From the NCBI RefSeq assembly GCF_034064985.1, contig NZ_CP139249.1, forward strand, positions 1,860,001 to 1,924,000: a stretch of DNA of 64,000 nucleotides, read 5' to 3'. The DNA is from Acinetobacter pittii (GTDB lineage Bacteria > Pseudomonadota > Gammaproteobacteria > Pseudomonadales > Moraxellaceae). Position numbers and translations under genes: made by a program. This document shows positions 35,761-48,000 of this stretch, one piece after another (the stretch's first letter is position 1; the number at the start of each line of letters is the position of its first letter). The notes beneath the pieces are model-generated. The model was not told the DNA's origin. It saw nothing but the letters and a program-made list of their open reading frames with translations, and did not search any database.

Positions 35761-35932
35761 CGATGTGAAAACCACAAAAGACCTGAAATACCAAATGTTC
35801 TTACATTCAGTAAGGTTGAGTGTAGTGAATATACCGAATGGTTGACAATTAAACTATTTGTATTTTTTTTAGTCATTTCGGCCAATAAAAAAATAGTTAT
35901 GATTCTGTAGATTAACTCTGTTTAGTCATTCA

Positions 35933-36985
35933 TTATTGACCCAAAATTCTATCAAGCACCCTCACCCAATTATTAAGACATATATTTTCAATCAGTGTTT
36001 TAGAATAACCACGCTGTTGCATATGTTCAATTAAGCGATGTAAGCCTGTCACATCTTCAAGTTCAGTACCTATAAGTGCACCGTCAAAATCCGAACCAAA
36101 GCCCACATGCTCTTCGCCCAAATGATCCATTAAATATTCTAAATGTTCCAAAATTACATCAATGGATGTATCTGCATTTCGTTGTCCATCCGATCGTAAA
36201 AAAGCGACATCGAAATTTACCCCTACCATCCCTTTATTTTCTCGGATTGCTTTGAGTTGTGGGTCAGTTAAATTGCGTGCTTGAGGACATAAGGCATGCA
36301 CATTAGAATGGGTTGCTACAATTGGCTGCTGCAATATATCTACAGTATTCCAAAAAGCTTTCTCATTCATATGTGAAACATCAATCACCATCTTTTTATC
36401 AGCACAGCGTCTTATAAAATCTTTGCCATCACTCGTGAGACCTGCTCCTGTGTCAGGTGAGTGAGGAAACTTAGCATTTAAACCATGTCCAAAGCGGCTA
36501 GGTCTATTCCAAAGTGGGCCAATACTACGCAAGCCTCTTTCATAAAATACATCGAGTAAATCAGGATTTTGCTGTAAAGCTTCAGCACCTTCCATATGCA
36601 ATACAATTGCTAGCTTTTTCTCTGCCCGGCAATCCTGAATATTTTGAACCGATGTGCAGATTTTAATATTTTTAGAATACTGAGCAAGTTGGTGAGCTAA
36701 ATCGAGTTGTTCTAAACAAATTTGTTCAATTTGCTGTTGGGTAAAATCAGCAGCATTCTGATCAAATAATCTATTGGGATGATGTTGTTGCACATAGCCA
36801 TATGGAGGTAAAAAAATCGCAAACATTCCACCAATAAAACCAGCTTCTTGACAGCGTTTTAAATCAAGATGGCCAGCTAAACGGTCATGAATAAAAGTAT
36901 GTACAGGATCTGGATGATCACTTAGCCATAAACGTGTTAATGCATCATTATGTCCATCAAAAACTGGAATATGGCTAGGCTTCAT
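35933..36985 (-). CDS. Membrane-dipeptidase-type metallopeptidase (M19) in the pqq operon
   Basis: 350 residues from the second ATG (36985), chosen because TAGGA sits 6 bp upstream; the first ATG (36991) abuts that site. Zinc-ligand motifs of the renal-dipeptidase family are visible: FDGHNDALTR, HMEGAEAL, VDVSHMNEKAFW, ATHSNVHALCPQARN and FGSDFDGA. The family cleaves dipeptides. The gene follows pqqE by about 18 bp with no terminator, so it is the last gene of the operon. It might finish the breakdown of the PqqA-derived peptide that frees the PQQ precursor, in place of a pqqF-type protease; this is inferred from position. Confidence 0.85.
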   Translation of the reverse strand: MKPSHIPVFDGHNDALTRLWLSDHPDPVHTFIHDRLAGHLDLKRCQEAGFIGGMFAIFLPPYGYVQQHHPNRLFDQNAADFTQQQIEQICLEQLDLAHQLAQYSKNIKICTSVQNIQDCRAEKKLAIVLHMEGAEALQQNPDLLDVFYERGLRSIGPLWNRPSRFGHGLNAKFPHSPDTGAGLTSDGKDFIRRCADKKMVIDVSHMNEKAFWNTVDILQQPIVATHSNVHALCPQARNLTDPQLKAIRENKGMVGVNFDVAFLRSDGQRNADTSIDVILEHLEYLMDHLGEEHVGFGSDFDGALIGTELEDVTGLHRLIEHMQQRGYSKTLIENICLNNWVRVLDRILGQ

Positions 36986-37003
36986 GAGCATTCCTATTAC
37001 TTG

Positions 37004-38435
<1,432 letters not shown>

Positions 38436-38439
<4 letters not shown>

Positions 38440-39194
38440 TTAAATAGTCCTTTGTGCCAAACTCGTTTGCTTGTCACAGTGTGATATGGTGCTTCATTGT
38501 GAACATGTGCAAGTGTTAAAGCATCTAAAATGCTCCATAAAATATCCAGTTTAAACTGCAATATTTCAAGCATTCGCTCTTGTTGCTCTAAAGTTGTAAA
38601 TGAATCAAGTGTAATTGTTAAACCATGTTCAACGTCACGGCGTGCCTGACTTAAACGAGAACGGAAATATTCATAGCCTTTATCATCAATCCATGGATAA
38701 TGTTGTGGCCATGAATCAAGTCGTGACTGATGAATTTGTGGAGCAAAAAGTTCAGTTAAAGAACTGCTTGCTGCTTCACGCCATGAAGCACGGCGAGCAA
38801 AGTTCACATATGCATCTACTGCAAAGCGAACACCCGGTAATACCAGTTCTTCAGAAATAACTTGTTCACGACTCAAGCCCACAGCTTCGGCTAAGCGTAA
38901 CCATGCTTCTCGACCACCGCCATCTGGATATTCCCCATCTTGATCGATCATGCGTTGAATCCATTCTTGACGGACTCGCTGGTCAGGGCAATTTGCCATA
39001 ATTGCCGCATCTTTAAGCGGAATATTAATTTGATAGTAATATCGGTTTGCAACCCAAGCCTGAATTTGTTGCTGGGTGGCTTTACCTTCATACATCATCA
39101 CGTGAAATGGATGATAGATATGATAGTACTGACCTTTATCGATAATAGCTTGTTTGAATTGTTCAGTCGTTAAAGCTTCAGGTGTTTGAGTCAT
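38436..39194 (-). CDS. pqqC: Pyrroloquinoline-quinone synthase
   Basis: 252 residues of the TENA/THI-4-like helical fold. Family motifs include [35 protein letters not shown] and the late YRFSRLSQ-like block ([18 protein letters not shown]). PqqC closes the second ring and oxidises the last intermediate to PQQ without a cofactor. It lies 8 bp after pqqB and overlaps pqqD. Confidence 0.97.
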
Positions 39195-39202
39195 GTTTCA
39201 CC

Positions 39203-40114
39203 TTAGAGTTCAATCTGCATGCCATCATAGGCAACTTCTACACTATTTGCTTTAAGCTCAGCAAACTGGCTAGAGTTTTCATTTAAAATTGGATTGGTAT
39301 TGTTAATATGAATTAGCACTTTTTTAGGTGTACTCAACTGGTTTAAATAAGACAATGAACCACCTTCGCCACTAATATATAAATGCCCCATTTCACGGCC
39401 AGTTTTAGTTCCAACCCCTGTTTGTTGCATTTCATCGTCTGTCCAAAGCGTACCATCAATCATGACACAGTCTGAACTCTGCATAATCTGCATGATTTGA
39501 TCGTCAATTTTTCCAAGACCCGGTGCATAGAATAACTGCTTTTGTGTCTTATGATCTTTGATAATTAAAGCAATATTGTCGCCGTCATGTGGATCATTTC
39601 GATGCGGTGAATATGGTGGCGCAGCGCTTTTAATAATTAAGGGCAAAAATTCTAAATTTTCGAAACCATCAATTTTAAAGGCTTGTTTAGGATTAATTTC
39701 ATGGTATTGAAGACCACCATTCCAGTGTTTGAGCATATTAAAAACTGGAAAGCCGCTCGTTAAATCTTGGTAGACCATTTCTGTACACCATACATTCATT
39801 GGGCAACCTTCACGTAAGGTTAAAAGCCCAGTCGTATGGTCTAACTGACTATCCATTAAAATAACGCTTGTTATTCCTGTATCACGCAATTTACGTGCTG
39901 GTTGAGCTGCTTTAAATTCGAAAAGTTGCTGACGGATATCAGGTGATGCGTTTAATAAAACCCAGTCTGACCCATTTTCAGAAACAGCAATTGATGATTG
40001 AGTACGAGCTTTGGCTTGGATTGTACCTGTGCGTACACCATGACAGTTCGGGCAATTACAATTCCACTGCGGGAACCCGCCTCCGGCAGCTGAACCTAAA
40101 ACATAAATATACAT
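39203..40114 (-). CDS. pqqB: PQQ biosynthesis protein B (metallo-beta-lactamase fold)
   Basis: 303 residues. N-terminal [17 protein letters not shown] with Zn-binding Cys pairs (CNCPNCHG), then the metal motif region [12 protein letters not shown]; the canonical HxHxDH motif is modified as usual in PqqB. It is a non-haem iron/zinc hydroxylase that acts on the peptide-derived tyrosine intermediate. It is separated from pqqA by 75 bp containing a hairpin. Confidence 0.97.
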   Translation of the reverse strand: MYIYVLGSAAGGGFPQWNCNCPNCHGVRTGTIQAKARTQSSIAVSENGSDWVLLNASPDIRQQLFEFKAAQPARKLRDTGITSVILMDSQLDHTTGLLTLREGCPMNVWCTEMVYQDLTSGFPVFNMLKHWNGGLQYHEINPKQAFKIDGFENLEFLPLIIKSAAPPYSPHRNDPHDGDNIALIIKDHKTQKQLFYAPGLGKIDDQIMQIMQSSDCVMIDGTLWTDDEMQQTGVGTKTGREMGHLYISGEGGSLSYLNQLSTPKKVLIHINNTNPILNENSSQFAELKANSVEVAYDGMQIEL

Positions 40115-40140
40115 AAAATTAATATCTTATTAGAAAGAGA

Positions 40141-40167
40141 TAAGCCCTAGAACAAGACTAGGGCTTA
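40141..40167 (-). terminator. Perfect hairpin between pqqA and pqqB
   Basis: TAAGCCCTAG / CTAGGGCTTA, 10-bp perfect stem with a 7-nt loop and no long U-tract after it. It lies right after the pqqA stop. It probably limits read-through or protects the pqqA message, so that precursor peptide is made in excess over the enzymes. Confidence 0.75.
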
Positions 40168-40189
40168 TGACATATTTGGATGAAACTGA

Positions 40190-40264
40190 TTAACGCGCTT
40201 CGAAGTACATAGTAACTTCAAAACCAATGCGTAAATCAGTAAAAGCTGGTTTAGTCCATTGCAT
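40190..40264 (-). CDS. pqqA: PQQ precursor peptide
   Basis: A 24-residue peptide (MQWTKPAF... ending FEAR) with the conserved Glu16 and Tyr20 three residues apart (E-V-T-M-Y), the two side chains that become PQQ. GGAGATAATTT lies before the ATG. It is the first gene of the operon; the promoter must be in the 248-bp gap shared with the divergent 5'-nucleotidase gene, which starts at 40513. Confidence 0.97.
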   Translation of the reverse strand: MQWTKPAFTDLRIGFEVTMYFEAR

Positions 40265-40512
40265 AAATTATCTCCGGTTCATATTAATCTTATGAAATGA
40301 ATCACTTGATTAAGATTTATAAGGCAATTAAAAATTTATTCTAAATAAAAAAATTGGGTTTGTAGACCACCCCTAGCTAAGATATTGTTCGATAATTGTA
40401 TTCTTTGTCCAAATTTTAATATTTCGAACATATTTGCTTATTGGATGTTTCATCAAACATTCATACTAAAAGCGTATTTTTTATCCGTCTTAATTGATCA
40501 AATGATAAAAAA

Positions 40513-42291
40513 ATGAAAAATTTAACAATACTTTTTAAAGTAACAACACTTTCTCTGGCAGTAGCGTTATTGGCGGGATGTAATGATGATGATAATGACA
40601 CCGCACCACCTGCCCAAAGAAGCAATCAAACCGTAAATATTTTAGCTTTTAATGACTTTCATGGAAATCTTGAGCCACCTAAGCGTTATGTCGAGGCACC
40701 AAATCCAAATGATGCTGCTCAATCTGTTCGTATTCCTGTGGGTGGAGTGAGTTACTTCGCCGATGCGATTAAAAAACTTAAAGCAGACAATCCAAATAAT
40801 GCTGTAGTTTCAGCAGGTGACTTAATTAGCGCTTCTCCTCTAACCTCTTCTTTATTTTTAGATGAACCGACCATTGAAGTCATGAATGATATTCAAATTG
40901 ACTTTAATGCTGTGGGTAACCATGAATTTGACCGTGGTACAGATGAATTACGCCGTTTAAAGAACGGTGGATGTCAGCAATATACAAGCACTGCGCCTTG
41001 CCAAATTAATAAAAACTTTAGTGGTGCAAAATTTGATTTCCTTGCTGCTAACGTAGCAATGAAAAATGACGCCAGTAAAACAATTTTTCCTGCTTATAAA
41101 GTTAAAACTTATGGTGGAATTCCAGTTGCATTTATTGGTTTAACTCTGAAAGCAACGCCAAGTATTGTTTCTGCTGCTGGTATTAAAGACGTTGAGTTTC
41201 GTGATGAAGCCGATACGGTAAACGCCTTGATTCCTGAATTACAAAAACAAGGAATTGAAGCAATTGTAGTGGTGGTACATGAAGGTGCAGCACCAAGTAC
41301 GAAGTTTAATGAAAAAACATGTGATGGCTTAAGCGGCCCGATTTTAGGAATTTTGGATAAGCTTAATCCGGCAGTGGATATTGTTGTTTCAGGTCACACA
41401 CATCAATCTTATATTTGTGACTATGCAACAAAAAATCCGGCAAAACCGTTCTTGCTTACTTCAGCTGGACAATATGGCACGCTCATTACTGACATCAAGG
41501 TTGAACTTGATGGTAAAACTGGTGATATCATTAAAAAAGATGCCAAACAAGTTCCTGTACAAAGTGAGGCCTATACCTCTGGCACAACCACGGTAAGCCT
41601 TACCGATCTCTATCAAAAATTTAGTAAAACCCCAAGCATTGAAGCGATTTTAGATAAATACCGCCAAGCTGTGACCACCATTTCAAGTCGTGTGATCGGA
41701 ACTGCAACAGCAGTGGTGAGTCGTACTCAAGTCGAAAGTGGTGAAAGCCCGCTCGGTATTATGATTGCCGATGCTCAACAAGCGTTTGCGTTAAAAGCAA
41801 GTAACCAAGGCTCTGATTTTACGTTAATGAATCCAGGTGGTGTCCGTGCCGACCTACTCATTAACAGTAGTAACCAGATTACATTTGGAGATGTTTTTGC
41901 GGTGCAACCTTTTGGTAACTCTATTGTGACTCTGAGCTTAACTGGCAAACAGATTAGAGATGTACTTGAACAGCAATGGTCTGGTGCAAATGCAAATTCA
42001 CCTAGAATTTTACAACCATCTAAAGAGTTGAGTTATCAATATGCGGCAAATGCGGCTGTTTCACCAAGAGCAAGTAACATCATGGTTGTTGGTTCACCGC
42101 TGGTTGACAGTAAAGTATACCGCGTGACTGTAAATAGCTTTTTGGCAGATGGTGGTGACAACTTTACGGTATTAAAAGAAGGCCAAAACCGTGTAGGTGG
42201 CGGTCAAGATATTGATGCCCTTGAAAGCTATGTCGCTAAGAATTCACCTTTAATTATTCCAGCTACAACACGTATTAAAGTCATCAAATAG
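40513..42291 (+). CDS. 5'-nucleotidase family lipoprotein (UshA / NadN-like)
   Basis: 592 residues with a lipoprotein signal (lipobox LAGC, then an Asp run). The metallophosphoesterase domain shows NILAFNDFHGN, SAGDLI, GNHEFDRG and SGHTHQ; the C-terminal 5'-nucleotidase domain has the MNPGGVRADL motif and PFGNSIV. It would hydrolyse nucleotides or NAD in the periplasm so that nucleosides can be imported. It is divergent from pqqA and ends in a shared terminator with the Fur-like gene. Confidence 0.85.
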   Translation: MKNLTILFKVTTLSLAVALLAGCNDDDNDTAPPAQRSNQTVNILAFNDFHGNLEPPKRYVEAPNPNDAAQSVRIPVGGVSYFADAIKKLKADNPNNAVVSAGDLISASPLTSSLFLDEPTIEVMNDIQIDFNAVGNHEFDRGTDELRRLKNGGCQQYTSTAPCQINKNFSGAKFDFLAANVAMKNDASKTIFPAYKVKTYGGIPVAFIGLTLKATPSIVSAAGIKDVEFRDEADTVNALIPELQKQGIEAIVVVVHEGAAPSTKFNEKTCDGLSGPILGILDKLNPAVDIVVSGHTHQSYICDYATKNPAKPFLLTSAGQYGTLITDIKVELDGKTGDIIKKDAKQVPVQSEAYTSGTTTVSLTDLYQKFSKTPSIEAILDKYRQAVTTISSRVIGTATAVVSRTQVESGESPLGIMIADAQQAFALKASNQGSDFTLMNPGGVRADLLINSSNQITFGDVFAVQPFGNSIVTLSLTGKQIRDVLEQQWSGANANSPRILQPSKELSYQYAANAAVSPRASNIMVVGSPLVDSKVYRVTVNSFLADGGDNFTVLKEGQNRVGGGQDIDALESYVAKNSPLIIPATTRIKVIK

Positions 42292-42304
42292 TAAATTTAA
42301 TAAA

Positions 42305-42328
42305 AAAGGACAGTTTAGGCTGTCCTTT
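42305..42328. terminator. Bidirectional terminator
   Basis: AAAGGACAG / CTGTCCTTT with a 6-nt loop, between the 5'-nucleotidase and Fur-like genes. Confidence 0.85.
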
Positions 42329-42346
42329 GGTTTTTATTTATAGTTC

Positions 42347-42748
42347 TTATTCTGTATAGAGATTAAGTTCAATACTACTGATATTAGTTCCTGTATTCGC
42401 AAAAATAACATCTATAACTTCATGCAGTAGCTCTTTTACTTTTTCATGTTCATAACTGGTTGCTTCTGCCGTTTTTAGACAAATCAAGTTACAGCTCATC
42501 TTATCTTTTCTAAGCTTATAGATACTCTTACTTTTTCCTAAGAATACCCTTTTGATGAGCTTGCGATTTTCAAATTCAGATAAGATTCGATAAATTGTTC
42601 CTAGCGTAATTTTATGTTCATTTTTAATTTGTGCATAAATGCTCACCGCGCTTAAGCCTTGTGGATTTTGATTTAAAATTTCAAAAACCTGAATTCTCGA
42701 TTTTTTTATTGGTAGTCCATTTAATAATGATTTTGAAGTTGCCGTCAT
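42347..42748 (-). CDS. Fur-family regulator paralogue lacking the usual metal motif
   Basis: 133 residues. The N-terminal winged helix is Fur-like: KSRIQVFEILN, then SAVSIYAQIKNEHKITLGTI and YRILSEFENRKLIKRVF. The stretch after it should read HHHDHxxCxxCG, but here it is KMSCNLICLKTAEATSY, and the C-terminal His/Glu ligands are also missing. So DNA binding is probably kept and iron sensing by the classic site is not. It is read in the same direction as the TonB receptor gene but separated from it by a terminator. Likely role: local control of the siderophore locus. Confidence 0.75.
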   Translation of the reverse strand: MTATSKSLLNGLPIKKSRIQVFEILNQNPQGLSAVSIYAQIKNEHKITLGTIYRILSEFENRKLIKRVFLGKSKSIYKLRKDKMSCNLICLKTAEATSYEHEKVKELLHEVIDVIFANTGTNISSIELNLYTE

Positions 42749-42843
42749 GATTAATTAGCCTTAATGTTGAAAAGTATAGAAATTCTTAAAATTATTTTGT
42801 CTATACTTACTTGAAAATTATGGATATTTGTACGTTAAAAAAA

Positions 42844-42875
42844 GCAAAGCCTATTCCCCTATGAATAGGCTTTGC
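42844..42875 (-). terminator. Terminator of the TonB receptor gene
   Basis: GCAAAGCCTATTC / GAATAGGCTTTGC, perfect 13-bp stem with a 6-nt loop, followed on the minus strand by TTTTTTT. Confidence 0.95.
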
Positions 42876-42888
42876 CCTTCGTTTTACC

Positions 42889-44850
42889 TTAGAAACTATA
42901 AGTCGCTTTTACAAAATAATTACGGCCATAAAGTTTGGTATTAAAGGTTTTATTTTTATCTTCCAGATCAACATCGGTCAGGTTTTTCACACCATAGTCC
43001 AATGTTAAGCGTGGTGAAAGTGGTGAAGTAAATGTCACGTCATAAGTGGTATAAGCTGGTAACTCTTTAGTTGCGGAGTACATTTGCTTACCAACGTAGC
43101 TTACCCCTGCATTTACGCGGAAGTCTTCAACGGGTGCCCAAGAAATTGAACCATTAGCCAGCCATTCTGGTCGTTCAGTTAAGTCTTTACCTGTGGTTTT
43201 ATTTTTTGCATCGAGGTAAGTAGCGTTTGCCTTAACACCTAAATTATCCGTGAAATCATAACCACCTGTAAGTTCGACTCCTTTGAGTTCTGCACGGCTT
43301 ACATTGGTCCAGATTTTTCTAAAATCACCCACTAAACGCGGGTCTCCATCACTTAAAGTAATGGCTTCAATCAGATTCTTCACATCATTTTGGAAAACGG
43401 TAATACCAGCATTCCAGTTTGGACGAGTCACAATTAAGGATGCTTCATAGTTGGTGCTTTCTTCTGGTTCTAAGTCAGGATTACCTCGAATGTGACAACT
43501 ACCACCACATGAAATCATTGAGTAATTGATGTCTAACTGTGCAGGAGCCGGAACTTTATAAGCTTGGCCTACACCACCTTTTAAGACAACACCTTCAGCG
43601 AGTTCATAGGACAAATAAGCTTTACCAGTCGATTTACCATCAAAGTCATCAAAGTCGTCGTATCGGCCGCCTAAAGTTAAGGTCAGTGCATCATTAATAT
43701 GGGTATCGTTTTGAACAAATACACCGTAGCTCTTCTGCTGGTTTTTTCCAGTGCCGATATAGCTCACAACGTCTGTAATTTTTTGGTCTTTATAATCAAA
43801 ACCTGCTGTGGTGTTATTCATGAGCCAGTCAAAGTTCGCAAAAGCACGAGCAATTAAATTTTCTTGCTTATATTGACGATTTTGTGGCGCATCATATTCG
43901 CTGTCATAGTCAGAAATTTTAGCTGTTTCTTTACCAATGTAAGCTTCTGTTTTACCCCAACCCCATTTTCCGCGGTGAGCAATTCCCACATTGGTTCGTT
44001 TCATTTCTGATTCTTGAATTGAAGTTGCCGCATCTTGGGTCAGTGGGCGTTTATCGTTGTTATAACCCAAATCTAGGTCTAAAGTTTGTTGGTCATTAAT
44101 GTTCCAACTTAATGTACCATTTACGTTTTTAGTATCTTTTTCTACAAAGTAAGCCCCATCTGGATCTGGTTTGCCATTTCGGTACCATGCATCACGGTTA
44201 TAGGCATCTCCTGCCAAAGTAAAACTTAGATTGTCGGTTAAACCGCCGTATAAGTTAAATCCGTAACGGAATTGATCTTTTCCATTTCCGCGGTCTGCTC
44301 GGTTATATTGGCCAAAGACAGAACCATGCAGCTGCCCGTCTTCGGCTTTCTTAGTAATAATATTGATGACTCCGCCCATAGCATCTGCTCCATAGAGAGA
44401 TGACATTGGTCCTCGAATCACTTCTACTCGTTCAATACTATTTAAAGGAATTGCACTCCAGTCAAAGTCATTACCTCGCCACATGGCACCATTAGATGAC
44501 ATGCGCTTACCATTTAAAAGAATTAAGGTGTAGTTACCTGATGTATTTAGCATTCCCCGTATAACGATTTTATCTTGTCCGCTGTTATAGTTATAAACCC
44601 CAGCTTGTTTTTGTAAAACATCAGCAAGACTGAGCGCCGCACTACGTTCAATCTCTTCACTCGTGATCACACTAATGGATGCAGGTGCTTTATCTACATC
44701 TTGTTCTTTTAATGCAGCGGAAACTACAATAGTTTTAAGTTTTTGAACTGATTCATTATTACTCGGCTGTTCACTATCTGTATTTGCTTGAACTGCAAAC
44801 GGAAGCAGTGTTGAGATGGCGACCACCAGCGCCTTTTTAGTTAACGTCAT
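42889..44850 (-). CDS. TonB-dependent catecholate-siderophore receptor (CirA/FepA-like)
   Basis: 653 residues from the ATG at 44850, the start that opens a normal signal peptide (LTKKALVVAIS, cleavage after VQA); an upstream frame adds 11 residues of non-signal sequence. The plug domain shows KTIVVSA (TonB box region), ITSEEIERSAA, VIRGMLNTSGNYTLILLNGK and VEVIRGPMSSLYGADAMGG. The barrel ends in the C-terminal Phe (KATYSF). Length and plug match CirA-type receptors for linear or cyclic catecholates. It is divergent from the RND gene, with Fur boxes between. Confidence 0.9.
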   Translation of the reverse strand: MTLTKKALVVAISTLLPFAVQANTDSEQPSNNESVQKLKTIVVSAALKEQDVDKAPASISVITSEEIERSAALSLADVLQKQAGVYNYNSGQDKIVIRGMLNTSGNYTLILLNGKRMSSNGAMWRGNDFDWSAIPLNSIERVEVIRGPMSSLYGADAMGGVINIITKKAEDGQLHGSVFGQYNRADRGNGKDQFRYGFNLYGGLTDNLSFTLAGDAYNRDAWYRNGKPDPDGAYFVEKDTKNVNGTLSWNINDQQTLDLDLGYNNDKRPLTQDAATSIQESEMKRTNVGIAHRGKWGWGKTEAYIGKETAKISDYDSEYDAPQNRQYKQENLIARAFANFDWLMNNTTAGFDYKDQKITDVVSYIGTGKNQQKSYGVFVQNDTHINDALTLTLGGRYDDFDDFDGKSTGKAYLSYELAEGVVLKGGVGQAYKVPAPAQLDINYSMISCGGSCHIRGNPDLEPEESTNYEASLIVTRPNWNAGITVFQNDVKNLIEAITLSDGDPRLVGDFRKIWTNVSRAELKGVELTGGYDFTDNLGVKANATYLDAKNKTTGKDLTERPEWLANGSISWAPVEDFRVNAGVSYVGKQMYSATKELPAYTTYDVTFTSPLSPRLTLDYGVKNLTDVDLEDKNKTFNTKLYGRNYFVKATYSF

Positions 44851-44885
44851 TTCTCGGCCCTTATTCTGGATAATGATTACCACAT

Positions 44886-44982
44886 GATAATTATTATCAT
44901 TTATGATGTGCCGAGCATCATATACTCATGACTTTTACTGTTCAAGATAAAAATAATTATTAGTTGTATAATGATAATCATT
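44886..44982. promoter_or_regulatory. Two Fur-box-like sites between the receptor and RND genes
   Basis: GATAATTATTATC at 44886-44898 and AATGATAATCATT at 44970-44982 match the GATAATGATAATCATTATC consensus in part. One lies near each divergent promoter, so both genes should be repressed by Fur when iron is plentiful. Confidence 0.75.
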
Positions 44983-45067
44983 ATTGTTTGTGGCTTAAAA
45001 AAGCGTTAACATTAAACTTTCGTGTGCCTAAAAACCTATTTAAAACAATCTTAAAGTAGACATAACA

Positions 45068-48000
45068 ATGCTCTCTCGTTTTTTTATCTACCACCCTATC
45101 TTTGTTTGTGTCATTGCAATCACTATTCTTATTTTTGGTTTTTTTGCCACTTTAGCCATGCCTGTCGAACGCTATCCAAACCTTGCACCGCCCGGTGTTA
45201 CGGTTGTTGCAAACTATCGTGGTGCAGCTGCTGACACCGTAGAAGAAAGTGTGACCCAAATTTTAGAACAACAAATAAAGGGGCTGGATAATTTGCTGTA
45301 CTTTACGTCACATAGTGAATCGTCCGGAACGAGCAGCATTGATATTCATTTTAAAATTGGCACAGATATCGATAAAGCGCAGCTCCAAGTACAAAACCGA
45401 ATTAATGGTGCTTTAAACCGTTTACCTGAGGAAGTTCAAAGACAAGGCGTAAACATATGGAAAACCACTGGCGATATGCTGCTGATTGTGGGGCTATATG
45501 ATGAAACAGGAAAAACCAGCAATATTGATTTGTCTGATTATATGGTGAATCACTTTGAACAACCTTTAAGTCAATTACAAGGAATTGGTGAAGTTGATGT
45601 TTTTGGTTCAAGTTATGCCATGCGCATTTGGTTAAACCCAAATCAGCTTAGAAATTACCAACTTGTGCCGAGTGATATTGAAAAGGCCCTCGAAGATTAT
45701 AATACCCAAATTGCTGCTGGTTCGATTGGTGCAATGCCCTCTGCTTCTGATCAAAATATTTATGCAAAAGTAAAAGCAGGTTCGCGCTTAAAAACAATTG
45801 ATGACTTTAAATCGGTAGTCGTTAAAGCAAATGTTGACGGTAGTCTTGTTTATTTAAAAGATGTCGCGAGAGTCGAGTTAGGAGCAGAAAATTACGAAAG
45901 CATTAATACACTTAATGGCTACCCATCGGCAGGTTTAGGTATTTCTCTAAGCCCTGATGCGAATGCAATCGAGACTTCTGCTCTTATTAAAGAAAAAATG
46001 GCTCAGCTTAGCCAGCATTTACCAGCAGGATATAAAGTCGTTTATCCACGAGACAATACACCATTTATTGAAGAGTCAATTAAGCAGGTCATGATCACGT
46101 TGCTTGAAGCAATCGTGCTCGTTGTTATTGTGATGTATCTCTTTTTACAAAATTGGCGTGCAACTCTTATTCCAACCATTACTGTTCCGATCGTCATTAG
46201 TGGCACATTTGTAGTGTTATATCTATTTGGGATGAGTATTAACACGCTTACGCTATTTGCACTGGTTTTAGCGATTGGATTATTGGTTGATGACACGATT
46301 GTAGTCGTAGAAAACGTTGAACGTCTCATGCACGAACAACAACTGAGTGTACGTGAAGCTTGTTTGATGTCGATGCAAGAGATTAGCGGTGCATTGGTGG
46401 GTATTACGCTGGTCTTAACCGCGGTATTTATTCCAATGGCTTTTTTTAGTGGTTCGACGGGTATGATTTACCGTCAGTTTTCTATTACATTAGCAGCAGC
46501 CATGTTGTTATCGCTATTTGTAGCTATAACCATCACGCCAGCAATGTGCGCAGTTTTATTAAAAAAACATCATAAAAAACCAAAATGGGGACAAATGCTT
46601 GAGCTTGCTCTTCAAAAATTCAGATCAGCTTTTAGTTTTTTATCTGTTCGTTTAATCCAGTTTAAAGTATTTTCCAGTCTGTTGGTTGTGGGCATCGCGG
46701 TTATTCTATTGATGATTTACCGCAGTTTGCCTACAAGCTTTATTCCAAATGAAGATCAAGGATTACTTGCTGTTCCCTATAGTTTGCATAACAGTGCTTC
46801 AATGAGCCAAACCGAAGAAATTGGAAGACTCGTCAATAATTATTTCTTTGAACATGAAGGTAAAAATATAAATACCGTACTGGTCGTAAATGGACAAAAC
46901 TTTTCAGGGAGCGGTCCAAATTTAGGTATGGCCTTTGTTTCGCTTAAACATTGGAATGAGCGTAAAGGAGAAGCTAATACGGCGAGTGCTATTCGTGAAC
47001 GTGCCCAAGCATATTTACAAAAAAACTTGCCGGCTAAAGTCATGGTAGGAATGCCACCAAGTGTATCTGGTTTAGGTCAATCTGATGCTTTAGAACTTTG
47101 GCTTAGAGATGTAAATGGTCAAGGGCGCAATGAATTAATTAAACAATATAAAGCCTTAGAAAAAGAATCTCAAAATTATTCGGCCTTTGAAAACCTAAGT
47201 CCTCTGGTAAGTGAAGATAAAGCTGAAGTATTTATTCAACTCGACCAAAATAAAGCCAAAATGCTAGGAATTGACCAACAAGCAATTCGTTCAACACTAT
47301 CGACTGCTTGGGGTGGAAACTATGTTGGCGATTTTGTTGAACGAGGCCGAATTAAAAGAATCATTATGCAAGGTGATTCAGAGTTTCGTTCTAAACCCGA
47401 GGATTTAGCGTATTGGCATGTACGCAATAACTCAGGTGGAATGCTTTCCCTTGCTCATTTTGCGCAAAGTCAGTGGACAGGTGGCCCAGAAGCTCTTACC
47501 CGATTTATGGGACTAACTGCCATTCAACTTGAAGCCAATGTAAGTCCAGGCTTTAGCTCAGGTCAGGCAATGCAACAGTTAAGTGATATGGTCAGTAAAC
47601 AGTCTGGTATAGATGTAGCATGGAGCGGTCTTTCTCTACAAGAGCAACAATCTAGCCGCCAAGCGATCTATTTATATCTCATTTCTATTCTATTTATTTT
47701 CTTATGTTTGGCTGCCTTATATGAAAGCTGGCAAGTTCCTTTTATTATTTTATTAGGGCTTCCTCTAGGTATTACAGGCACTATTATTTTTGCTTGGATT
47801 TTTAAGCTACCTAACGATGTTTATTTTCAAATTGCCCTATTAACAGGTATTGGCTTATCTTGTAAAAATGCGATTCTCATTGTTGAGTTTGCGACTCAAG
47901 CACTCAAACAAGGAAAAAGTAAAATCGATGCGGCAAGTGAGGCTTTAAAGCTGCGTTTACGCCCGATTCTGATGACATCTCTTGCCTTTGGTGCGGGTGT

